The notes under the pieces are model-generated. The model was given only the letters and a program-made list of their open reading frames with translations, made no database searches and was not told the DNA's origin. DNA of 64,000 nucleotides from Meloidogyne chitwoodi (Eukaryota; Nematoda; Chromadorea; Rhabditida; Meloidogynidae): contig JACZZP010000012.1 in NCBI GenBank assembly GCA_015183035.1, positions 1,612,001 to 1,676,000 on the forward strand. Direction: 5' to 3'. Every line of letters begins with the position of its first letter. The first letter of the stretch is position 1. Below, piece by piece: positions 36,451 to 46,449 of this stretch. The position numbers and the translations under genes are program-made.

Positions 36451-38134
36451 TTAATTAATTGTCGTTCCCAAAATTTTAGTAGCAAAATATTCTTCAATTG
36501 AAATTGCTTTAATTAATTCTTTTTTTAAAATAATCTTTGATATTTTCCTTCCTTCTTCCTTTTTTTTATCTTCATAAATACAAAAAGAATTTTCTATAGG
36601 TGTTTTTAAATCAAAATTTGGAAGTTTTGATGAATTTAAATAAGGAGTTTGTGGGTTATTTTCTTCATTTGTTATTTGTAAGTCAACATGTTCTTGTGAC
36701 ATTCCAAAAAGAGCCTTAAATAGAAAAAATGATTATTTAACCAAATGGACAGTTAAAATATTTAACGAATAAATTTTAATATAAAAACATAATAACAAAA
36801 AAATATTTTGTTCTAATAATGTTTAAATTGGTAAAATGTTTAAAATAAGAGTACAAAAAACGATTTAACTAACCTGAAAGTCTAAATCATTAATTAAAGA
36901 TTCGCTAATTTTTGATCTCTTTACAAAATGTTTTGTTGGCGCAAGTGGAGTTTCAAAAGCAGAAGAGCTTTGATCAGAAGATTTACAATCACCAGAGAAA
37001 ATTTCAAACCGGTCATTCTTTGGCATCTTACTAACGCTTGAAAATTAAAAAAAAATTAGTTTATCATTAACATAAAAATTTTAGCTTTTGACAAAATTTC
37101 ATTATATCTTCCCATAAAACCGTAGTGAAATTATTTGTGTAAAAATATAAAGATAAATTTGAGAAACGAAATTTTTGACTTATAAATCATGTCTAAAAAT
37201 CCACCTTTTTCTTATTTAAATAATCATTAATAACCTTAAAATTCCTGGCGGTCCTTGTGGTAATCGCATAATAGGTGCAAAATGCATACGTCCAATTCCA
37301 CGAAGTCTTGAAAATGTTGCTCTAGCAGATTCAACCGAATCATCAAAATCTTCATTGTCAAAAGTATTTTCTGTATTTTGTTTGCACATTGCCATTATAT
37401 TAGACTCTAATTCATCACTAGCTTTATAAATTAAATCTAATGGGACAGCATTCATCTTTAAAGCAAGTTGAAGCTTTTCACGTGCTTTATTCCACCATTC
37501 TTAAACGAAAATAAAAATTATAAGAGAAAGAAATTTTATGTTTACATTCATTGTAAAATAATTCAAGCAATTATATCCCTCACAAACAATTTCTCTTCCC
37601 CAAAGTTAAATATAGTCTACATTTCAAAATAAAGCTAACCAATTGACTGATACATCTGACTCCAACAAATGTAAAATTTAGCAAGATTGTGGCAAGAACC
37701 TTTGATGAAAGCAAATTCCATCACAGCAAGACTACTTTCAGGAAAATTCTCAGCTAATTTTAACCATATTTTTAGAAGACGTTCATCATTTTTGTAAATG
37801 TCAACAGAGCAATAAGTAACACAAATTTTATATAAAATTGGGTAAAAGAATTTTCTCTTTCCACTAGGGAAATGCTCCTCAAACCAGCTAACATAATTAC
37901 ATATTGAAGCTAGAGGGTCTTCTTGATTGGCAGCTTCGGAAAGTTCTTTTTGAAACTTCTTTTCCGCTTCATCTACTGAAATCTAAAACTATTTTTAAAT
38001 TAATATTTTAAGTTTCTAATCTAAACCTTAGAAATTGATGATATAACTTTGTTTAAGGTATCTCCACGTCTTCCACCACGAAGTGGACGAAAATTCTCCA
38101 CATTGTCAAACCATTGCTGATCATCTGTCATCAT
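36451..38134 (-). CDS. san-1: Mad3/BUBR1-type spindle checkpoint protein
   Basis: Five exons (38134-38027, 37982-37640, 37499-37235, 37036-36874, 36714-36451) sum to 1,143 nt, 380 residues, with all phases agreeing. Residues about 60-175 form the Mad3/BUB1 N-terminal TPR region: CNYVSWFEEHFPSG, YKNDERLLKIWLKLAE, and AKFYICWSQMYQSIG. The N-terminus has VENFRPLRGGR at the place where family members have a KEN box followed by a PLR-G-R motif, so the KEN lysine reads as valine. Near the C-terminus FCIYED fits the ABBA motif (Fx[ILV][FY]x[DE]), and FEIFSGD resembles it. There is no kinase domain, so it is Mad3/SAN-1-like rather than BUB-1. In the family, this protein joins Mad2 and Bub3 to inhibit APC/C-Cdc20 until chromosomes attach. 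It is transcribed away from dpff-1 with the MULE between. Confidence 0.82.
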
Positions 38135-38297
38135 AAATAGGATAATTGAAATTAATCTAATGAGAAAATAAAAAATATTTAGCTAATTAAAGGAACTCTA
38201 ACAATATTGCAAAGAAAAGACCATTATCATTCTTTCTCATTTTTTACTCTTTTTCTTTTCCCGCTCTCTTAATTTACATGCTCTATATTATATATTT

Positions 38298-38461
38298 GGG
38301 AGCGAGTCATTTTAACGACGCCGTTTTAACGATAGGATTTTACCGACAGATTTTCACCGACAGCCGTTTTAACGATGCCGTTTTACCGACGGCCGTCTTA
38401 TCGACGCCATTTGACCGACCGAAGAAAAAGTTCCATTTTACCGACAGAATTTTAAATTTAT
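38298..38461. repeat. MULE left terminal inverted repeat, iterated motif
   Basis: The arm is made of about eight 14-15-bp variations on TTTTAACGACGCCG and TTTTACCGACAGA, ending near GACAGAATTTTAAATTTA. It matches the right arm almost perfectly except in the outermost bases (GGGAGCGAG here, GGGGGGGTG on the other strand at the right end). Confidence 0.9.
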
Positions 38462-38565
38462 AATTTTATCTTTTCGAATTTAAAAAATTGTTTTAATTTC
38501 TTTTTTCAATTATTTTTTATTTATATTATATATTTGATTTATTTTTAGGATTTATTTAAATTTAA

Positions 38566-40311
38566 ATGGCACAGGATATTGAAACTATTCGTGGAAATGC
38601 AACAGTGGAGCATGAAGGTTTTCTTTATGTAGAAGATAAAATGAAAAAAGATGGCACAGCAATGTTTTGGCGTTGTAGTTCTTCAGGAGATGAAAACGGC
38701 ATACGTTGTAAAGGTCGAGTGTGGACTAACATGCAAAATGAAGTAATTAAAGTATCTTCTAATAAACACAGTTGCAACACAAGTGTCGTCAAAATTGAAT
38801 CGAAACGCGCTACAACTGCAATAAAAAGAAGGGCACTTGAAACAATGGAAAATCCATCAATGATTAGGGCAGTTGTTCTTCAAAATAAACCTAGTCCAGT
38901 ACTAGCTGCAATTCCTTCAAAAAACGCTACAAAAAAGGTTGGCAATAAAAAAATAAACATATAAAATGTTTAGATTATTTTACGGGCAAGACATGCAGAC
39001 CAAGTGCCTCCGGGCAATCCTACCACACTTGAAGAACTTGACATTCCCCATGCGTATCGTATTTACCAACGAGCAGAAGATCAAGAAGAAGCTTTCGTTT
39101 TAGCTGACTCTGGTCCATTCAATCATGATGGAAAAATGCACCGGTTATGATATTATTAAATTTATTTTTACTTTTAAAATTTTAGTATTATTATTTTTGG
39201 ACGTGAAACTTATGGAGAATGGGTGGATCATGTAGAGAATATATACGCTGACGGCACGTTTTCAATCTGTCCAGCGATTTTTACGAGAGCGGGTCAAGTT
39301 TTTGCAATTTTGGCTAAGTAAGATTTTTAGAGGTTTTATATTTATTTTAAAAATTTCAGAAGGGGAGACTGGGTTTTCCCGCTTTGTTATTCTCTTTTGT
39401 CTGGAAAGTCGATGCTTCTTTATGAAAGAATGTTCAACATGTTGACGGCGATCTGGCCGAATTTTCTACCAAGGACCATCTCAATTGATTTTGAACAGGC
39501 AATTGTTGGCGCCGTTATGACTGTTTTTCCTGGAATTAGAGTGCACTTTTGCCTTTTTCACCTTGTGCATAACATGAAAAAACGGCTAGCAGAACATGGA
39601 CTTACATATGTATGTAAATTCTTAATTTTTATTCATTTTATTTTTTATTAGCTCTACAAGACTGATGCAGATTTTGCCGAATTATGCAGGATGGTAACAT
39701 CATTGGCATTTGTACCACTCTCGGATCTGACACCTGCTCTTATATCCCTCGACTACTTACCTTTACCGGTTCAAATTCAACCACTAATGGACTGGTGAGA
39801 TTGAATTAGATATTTAAATAGTTTTTAACAAAGGTTTCTAACCAATTACACTGGTCGGCCACTTATGAATGGAACGCGAACTCGGCCTCTTTTCAGTCCT
39901 GAGGCATGGAACATGTATGATAGAACAATTATGGGTTACGACAGGACGAACAACAGAGCCGAATCAGCACATCGAGCATTACAGAATGCATTTTCCTGTG
40001 ACCATCCTAACATTTGGCGGTATACTTAAACTTTCCCTATAGCTTTATGATAAGTGATATTTAGATTTATCGATGTCTTACGCAAGCGACAGAAGATTGT
40101 GGATGCTGATTTTGCGAAATTTGTCCAAGGAAGTCGACCACCAATGAAAGCAAAGAAATACCGAGAAGCTGATGCTCGAATTCTTGCCTTGGTGAACCAA
40201 TATGTCCCCATAAATAATGATCCCAACTTTTTTGATATTAATCAGGCTTTCAATCAGCATACATTTATCCAATTTTTGCGTGGTATTTCAAGGAACTATC
40301 ATATGGATTAA
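38566..40311 (+). CDS. MULE transposase with FLYWCH-type N-terminal zinc finger
   Basis: Seven exons (38566-38937, 38974-39143, 39186-39317, 39360-39609, 39652-39794, 39834-40019, 40065-40311) total 1,500 nt, giving 499 residues with no internal stop. Residues about 15-75 form a FLYWCH finger (GFLYVEDKMKKDG, FWRCSS, CKGRVWT, HSC). The MULE catalytic core follows: first Asp in YADGTFSI, second in ISIDFEQA with the partner motif VHFCLFHLVHN, and the glutamate in NNRAESAHRALQNAF. MULE transposases cut at the element's inverted repeats and insert it elsewhere. Codons are less A/T-extreme than in the neighbouring UGT genes. Short antisense frames over it are shadows. Confidence 0.93.
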
Positions 40312-40539
40312 TTTTGATTCATTTTAATGTTTCTCTTTCTGGTTACTCTTCCAATGAATGTAGGGTTAACCCCTTGTCATTGGAATTTTATTTATTTTGT
40401 TAAACTTTTAAAAAGAATTTATTTAATAAATTTATTTAAATTATTTAATTTGTTTAATGTTGAAAAAAGATTGAAAATAAAATTTTTTGATGTCCATTCT
40501 TGTTTTTTTATTTTATCCTGTTGGAGTAAAAATTTTGAA

Positions 40540-40702
40540 TAAATTTAAAATTCTGTCGGTAAAATGGAACTTTTTCTTCGGTCGGTCAAATGGCGTCGAT
40601 AAGACGGCCGTCGGTAAAACGGCATCGTTAAAACGGCTGTCGGTGAAAATCTGTCGGTAAAATCCTATCGTTAAAAGGGCGTCGTTAAAATGACACCCCC
40701 CC
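40540..40702. repeat. MULE right terminal inverted repeat
   Basis: Inverted copy of 38298-38461 with the same iterated motif; it ends AATGACACCCCCCC and is followed by the second ATATATTT. It lies only 125 bp before the dpff-1 ATG. Confidence 0.9.
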
Positions 40703-40826
40703 ATATATTTTCTTTTGAATCACTAAAACTTCATTTAACCAAAATATTAAAATAACTATGCTTGTTTTTTGTTTTTTGTTTTTTTAATTTTTGATTTTTT
40801 CTAATTAACATTTTTTAAGGGCCGAA

Positions 40827-43177
40827 ATGATTTCTGATGCGGCCTATATTGAAATGCTAAAAAATTGCTCAAAATGGAACAGCCGCGTAATGGGTGGAAG
40901 AACCCGTTCACAAACTGCTGTTTTTGATCAACAGACTGGAGTTATGCATCGGTATTATATTAATTTTATATTTATTATTAAACATTAATTTTAGTCCTAC
41001 TGAACATCTTTTTCGAAATGCTTCAGAACGTTGTCGATCTCAAAACCCTATGCAGGTTAGTTTTAACTTTAAATATTTCTAGATGTTGATTATTAAATTT
41101 TATTTTTTCTTGAGAGTTAACCTTTATTCACGTTCAATTTTTCAAGCTTTTAGGCTCGCTATTTTAAGATTTTCCCAAAAAATATTTATTTTACTAAAAT
41201 TTTATTAGTAATTTGATGAAATTTTTTTAATTTATAGGTTTATGTTTATATGCCTCCTCGTTGGGTTCGATCTAAGAATACGCCCTCTGCTGCAATTGAA
41301 ACAAACTTCTTTATGAAAAACAACCCAATTTTAAAAGAAATTCTTAGAGACCCATCTCAACTTTCTACATTGTCTAATGCTGATTCTGGATCAAATGATC
41401 AATCACAGCAATTAAATTCCAACATTCATGTTCGTTCTAATATTTCGTTTGGAGGAAATGGAAACACAAAAATTTGTGTTTGTGATTATTTATTAACTTT
41501 ATTATTAACCGCAAAAAAGTTTTAAAAAGGATCGCTAGATGATATATAGCAATATTATTTTTTCAAATAGGATAACGAAGCAGATTTTGGAGATTACGAC
41601 TTAGATGAGCCTGAATTTAACGAACAACAATCAGATGAAGACGATTGGGGTTCAAATAAAAAGAAACGTAAAAGAGCTGTTGGTGGAATGCCTGCTGTTC
41701 TTGGTCGACCTCCAAAAAAATTTGCGGCAGGCATTTCAAATTCTGGCGGATCAACTCCAATTGTATTGAAAATTGCAAGAACAGGCGAGCAAGTTGATTC
41801 TCCTGGTTATATGGGTTCATCTGTTGGTGGAAATGAAGATAAACCTGCACCCCCTCCTCCTCCTGTTGATATTCGTCCTTTTGTTTGTCAATGTTGGTTT
41901 TTCTTTAATAATTTTTCTAAAGCTAATGAATTTGGGATTTTCCAACTAGATTCCTTTTAATTTTCCTTTCCCTCAACATACCACAATACTATTTTGGCAA
42001 GGGTTTTATAAAATTTATTTTTAAGTCTGTGGAGCAAAATACAAATCAAGACCAGGCTTAACCTATCACAGAATACACACTCATCAAGCAGAAATGGCAG
42101 CTGCTAAAAATGAAGTGCCACCGAGTCCTAGTACGCAATTTAATTCTAACACAACAATTTACTAAGCGTTTTGCCTAGTCTAATACTTAAATAATATTTT
42201 TATTTTAAATTTATAGTTATTTATATTAATTCTTTATTTTTTTAATGATTAATATAAGAGAAGGTTCTTTCTTTAATGCTTGAGTTAAAATTGGTGACAT
42301 ACATATATTTCTAGCTTATTTTATGCCATTTTATTAATTTGAATAAACTTCAATGCAATATATTTGTTTGTTGTATTTTTTACTCTAACAATAAGCAGTC
42401 TTTCAATCTGATACTTTAATTATAATAAATATAATTATTTTAATTTTATTAATATTGTTTAAAATTGTTTTTGTTCGTCTTTCATCACATTGACAGATTG
42501 CTTATACTAGAGAAAAAGTTTCGACAACAAAAACAATTTTTAGAAATATTTTTTTTGGAATTATATTTCTAGCAAATTTTACTCAAGCATCTGTCAGTGT
42601 GGGGAATTTTTAAATTTTGTAATTTTAAAAAATTGATATTTTTTAGTGGTTTCCGCAAAAGTACAAACTTCGGATTATTGTGATTTTTGTCTTGGTGATT
42701 TAACAAAAAATGCGTCTGGAAAGCCTGAAGAATTGGTCTCATGTCATGGTATGCCTTTTTATCTAAAAATAATTTTGAATCATCTCACAGACTGTGGGCG
42801 TTCTGGTCACCCGACTTGCCTTAAATTTACTAAAAATATGTTGATCTCTACAAAAAGGTTTATAAATTTTTATTGAATAAGTATATTTAAAATGTTAAAG
42901 ATATGGCTGGCAATGCATTGAATGTAAGGCTTGTAGCATTTGTGGAACATCGGAGAACGATGATCAATTGCTTTTTTGGTATTTTTAATGTTTTTAAATA
43001 TTAAATAGTCATTTTAAAATAAAAATAAAATGACATATTTTTAGTGATGACTGCGATCGTGGCTTTCATCTATATTGCCTAAAACCACCATTGAATGCAG
43101 CACCTGAGACTGATTGGAGTTGTCATTTATGTATTCAAGCATTTGGCGCAAACGCATCAATTAATATGGTTATTTAA
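40827..43177 (+). CDS. dpff-1: DPF/Requiem (d4) family chromatin protein, double PHD finger
   Basis: Nine exons (40827-40951, 40995-41055, 41238-41477, 41571-41892, 42026-42130, 42647-42748, 42791-42857, 42901-42978, 43045-43177) add to 1,233 nt, 410 residues, all phases closing. N-terminal Requiem domain: [42 protein letters not shown] charged linker with KKKRKRA follows, then one C2H2 finger ([20 protein letters not shown]) and tandem PHD fingers (YCDFCLGD ... [15 protein letters not shown], then [20 protein letters not shown] ... DWSCHLC). DPF proteins are BAF/SWI-SNF subunits; the double PHD reads acetylated or crotonylated histone H3. Length fits the family. An acceptor-like TTTTTTAAG lies 7 nt before the ATG and may be a trans-splice site. 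The third-exon donor (TGT|GTTTGT) is the least certain join. Confidence 0.9.
42131..42646 (+). other. dpff-1 intron 5, with a possible short-isoform 3' end
   Basis: If the donor at 42131 is not used, the frame continues after PPSPS with [10 protein letters not shown] and stops at about 42163-42165. The protein would then have the C2H2 finger but no PHD fingers. The 516-bp intron is long for this window. No other exon is visible in it. Confidence 0.35.
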
Positions 43178-43669
43178 TGAATTGAAAATGTTTAAGATCT
43201 GCTAAACATAATTTTTTTCTTATATGTATTGACTTTTGTACTCTCTCAGCAGTAAATTAACATTCATATTTTAAATCCTATTAAATAGTAGAGCCTAGTG
43301 AAAATTTTACCTCGATTTTCTAAGAAATATCACCATAACATAGTCGATTTTCATCTAACTAATTGATTCCTTTCAAAGGCTAGACGTCATATTTGTAGGT
43401 TTCATGTCTGTTGAGGCTAAGACTACGTGTTTGCAGCATATCATTTCTGGTTGGGATGTTGTTATTCATTTGGACGGAGAGACAACATCACGGAGTCAAA
43501 CATACTGGGCAAACAATCAATTATTATTACCGCTGGTTCCTAGACATTAGAACCTGCTACGTCTTTAACTGACCATTCAAACCTTCATACATATTAATAT
43601 ATTTAAAAAGTTTTAATAATAATGTGTATAAATTTAAAGTTTAATTTCATAAATATTTTAATCTAATCA
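43178..43669. other. Convergent intergenic region dpff-1 / chn-1
   Basis: About 490 bp between two convergent genes. The sequence is less A/T-biased at 43290-43560, with no long open frame on either strand. It probably holds both 3' UTRs; a decayed insertion is possible. Confidence 0.4.
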
Positions 43670-44997
43670 TCATGCATCAATTGCCCATTCATTTTCCTTC
43701 TCAAAATGTTCAACCACTTCACGCATTGCAAGATTTGGAATAAGCTGATCAGCGGTCAATCTCAAAAATGAAAGAAATAAAATCAGATTTTTAATAATAA
43801 TAATTCTTTTAAGTCAAACTCAAAATAAATTTATTAAAGTTTAAATCTTACGGAACACGTGTGACCGGATCAAAATGTCCAACCCTATGAAGGTGAGTCA
43901 AAATATCATTTCTATCATAAGTTATTCCACTTGGAGTTATTACAGGATCTCTGAGAAGTTCAAAACTAATTTTCCCACAGAGGAAGTCAGGTATTTCTCG
44001 CATTTTTCGCCGTTCATCAACCTAAAAATTATTTTTCAAATATAATTATTCATCAGGAATACTTGTGTAAAAAGATTGTTTAGCTGTTCCTTATTAGAAT
44101 CGGCTTTTGTTTTTATTTCTTCAATTTTATCTTCAACTGACCCACAACCAGCATCGGATGTATTCTTAATATAGTTCACCATTTTAAGTTTCATTTTAAA
44201 AAACCTGTAATTGTTCAATTTTGTTTTTTACATCATCATCAATTAATAAATTAAGATAACTTTGTAGTTCAATTTCTTGATTAATTCTAGCTTCTTCCTC
44301 TTTTCTAAACTTTTCTCGTTTTGCTTGCCTAAGCAATTGAGTAATTTCATCTCCATAAGAATGTCTTTGCTTCAATTCATATTCATGTGCTTTTTGTAAT
44401 ACTCTTGCAGCCTAAATTTTATTTTTTAGCAAATTATAGTCTGAAGCCTTTCTGGGCTGTGATTTTATACAGTTTAACGAGTGAAATCCTGAGTTAAAGA
44501 TTTTGAAAACTCTTGATTTCAGGATAAAGTTTTAAGATTGTTTCTAAAATTTCGCCAAGATTCAGGTCATTAAAAATAAAAAATAACCTCATCATATTCT
44601 CCTAATTGCATATGAACTTTTCCCAAATAATAATTTGCCTTAATATTCTTTTTGTCCATATCTAATGCCTAAAATTTTTAATCAACTTTAAAAAAACTTT
44701 TAAAATAACCTTCCTGCAATCCTCAGCCGCTGAAAACCACCTTTGCAAATTTAAATTACACAAAGCCCTATTTGTGAAATATATAGGTTCTTTTGAATCC
44801 TACAAATGAAAATTTAAAAAATTCTGCATAAAGTATAAAATAATTTTAGACCTTGCTAATAGCCCGATTATAATACTCAAGAGCCTCCTTAAATAAATAT
44901 TTAATAGTTATTTATATTTAAATACCTCAAATCTGCCTTGCTGATAATATTTATTGGCTTTCTCTTTGTGTTCTAATGCCTCAATAACTAATGACAT
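43670..44997 (-). CDS. chn-1: CHIP/STUB1-type TPR and U-box E3 ubiquitin ligase
   Basis: Starts at ATG 44995-44997 ([20 protein letters not shown]). Short exons encode three TPR units: [30 protein letters not shown] with AAEDCRKALDMD, and [21 protein letters not shown] charged helical region follows ([38 protein letters not shown]), and then [10 protein letters not shown] joins [20 protein letters not shown]. The U-box is complete: [50 protein letters not shown]. It ends [11 protein letters not shown] 43670-43672. CHIP binds the tails of Hsp70/Hsp90 through its TPRs and ubiquitinates their clients. One junction (near 44200) needs a 40-nt intron, from GTTTTTTAAAATG to TATTAAG. Architecture and length match the family. 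Confidence 0.92.
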
Positions 44998-45479
44998 TTA
45001 ATAATTGTTAGATGAATAATATTTAATAAATAAACTGTTAAATAAATTGAAATCAAAAATGCCAGTCAGGAAATTGAACTAGAAATCTTTATCCTAAGAT
45101 TTTTAAGTCGACCAAAAAAATACAAAGAAGCTCCAGCTGATTGAGTAAACAGGAGCAGGACAATTAGGTGCCCCCACTTTGGTGCCGACTACCCCGAATT
45201 AAATATAAAAAAAGATCTAATTCAAAATGAAACAATTTAATTTTATTTTCATAAAAAATAAATATATTTTAATTTTCAACTTTATATAAAAAATTTTTGA
45301 TTTAAAAAATATTATGTTTAATAAAATATCCAGCATTTTTACAGCATATTAATATACAAAATTAATTTATTAAAATTAAAGAAAAAATTATAAAATTATT
45401 TAAAAATTAAATAATTGTGAGAAAAATTTTTCTAGAGGTAGAAATTAACAAAAACTACACGTTTTTAAATTCCTTCAAT
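44998..45479. other. Intergenic DNA between chn-1 and the 56-aa gene
   Basis: About 480 bp. The part at 45055-45190 is GC-richer (GGAGCAGGACAATTAGG, CCCCCACTTTGGTGCCG) and looks like an old repeat remnant, but no ends or tRNA fold were found. Confidence 0.3.
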
Positions 45480-45831
45480 TTAAATATTTTTAAGTGAACA
45501 TCTTGGCACACTAAGTCTTGTTCCATAAGGAACATTTGAGACAGCAGAAACTAAATCTTGTGGAATATTTGTTGGCTCAATAACTGAAATTTTTTTAAAT
45601 AATTAAAATGTTCGAGAATTTATTTAAAAATATTCTTTAAATTATTTAAAATTAAAAAATGAATATTTGTAAAATAAAAGTTTATTATTATGTATTAAAA
45701 TTAATCATCTTATAAAGAAAATCCTCTCAAATATTTAATAAAAATTAAATTTTAATTTACTCACCATTTATTCTAATATCGGCCGTTTCGCTATCCAAAA
45801 CCATTTTTAAGCATCCACAACATCCACCCAT
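45480..45831 (-). CDS. 56-residue protein with acylation-type N-terminus
   Basis: Not a family I recognise. Two exons (45831-45765 and 45583-45480) join at GTGAGT/TTTCAG and give exactly 57 codons with the stop. The protein begins MGGCCGCLKMVLDSETADIR and ends VPYGTRLSVPRCSLKNI. A Gly at position 2 with Cys at 4, 5 and 7 is the classic arrangement for N-myristoylation followed by palmitoylation, so it probably sits on the inner face of a membrane. There is no membrane helix. It is divergent from the kinase gene at 46450, about 620 bp away. Canonical splice sites and closed phase support a real gene; function is unknown. Confidence 0.6.
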
Positions 45832-46449
45832 AGTAAATTTATCGTCTTTTATGATTTTTTAGCCTTCTATTTTATCAATTATTTATTTATTGATTTTTAA
45901 GTAAAAATTTTTTAAAAGTTAATTTAAATATTTGAACAAAGATTAAAATTTATTAATTAAAAATTAATGAATAATTTTTTTTAGTTTTTTGTATTTAAAA
46001 ATAAAATGTTTTAAAAAAAGATTTACTCATATAGAATGTAAAAAATTACGTAAAAAATTACCATGGGAACACTAAAATATGAAAAAGAGTTTTCATACTA
46101 ATTATTTACTCTTCTAATTGATGAACACAAAATTGAAAAATATAATAATTAAATTATTAAGGATATTGAGATTAAAAATAAATGTTAAATATTCACAATT
46201 TTGAATTGAATTATTAGGATTTTGCAATTATAATAAAATCATTGTTAAATCTATTTATTCTTAATTTTGAAATTTATAATTCTTTGAACTTAAAGATTTT
46301 CACAAATTATGCAATTGAGTATATGTTTAGGCCAAAACCAAAAATTGATAAGATTTATTTAATTATACCATATAAAAGTGTTAATTAAAATAAAATAAAA
46401 TTATTCTAAATTCTCCTCCTTGAGTCTGTTCTCTGCTTTGTTTCTCAGA
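45832..46449. promoter_or_regulatory. Divergent promoter between the 56-aa gene and the kinase
   Basis: 618 bp of A/T-rich DNA between two start codons pointing away from each other. No repeat or other gene is visible. The kinase ATG lies directly after TTTCTCAG, which could be a trans-splice acceptor. Confidence 0.4.

Larger units (their letters stand above)
38298..40702 (+). mobile_element. Complete Mutator-like (MULE) DNA transposon
   Basis: A 2.4-kb element with about 160-bp terminal inverted repeats that are nearly identical (38298-38461 and 40540-40702), flanked by ATATATTT at 38290-38297 and again at 40703-40710. The target is AT-rich, so this 8-bp duplication is modest evidence by itself. 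Inside is a spliced transposase that remains fully open. It lies 164 bp upstream of the Mad3-like start and 125 bp upstream of the dpff-1 ATG. Intact ends and coding capacity suggest recent insertion and possible activity. Confidence 0.9.

Noticed and set aside
36451..38134. Assignment of the checkpoint gene as BUB-1
   Set aside because: The gene closes after 380 residues with no kinase domain and carries a C-terminal ABBA-type motif, which fits Mad3/BUBR1-type proteins better.
38278..38463. Twin open frames at 38278-38463 (+) and 40513-40704 (-) with identical protein
   Set aside because: They are the two MULE inverted repeats read in opposite directions, not genes.
45055..45190. GC-richer patch considered as a tRNA or other RNA gene
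   Set aside because: No cloverleaf with A and B box sequences could be folded by eye; left as a possible repeat remnant.
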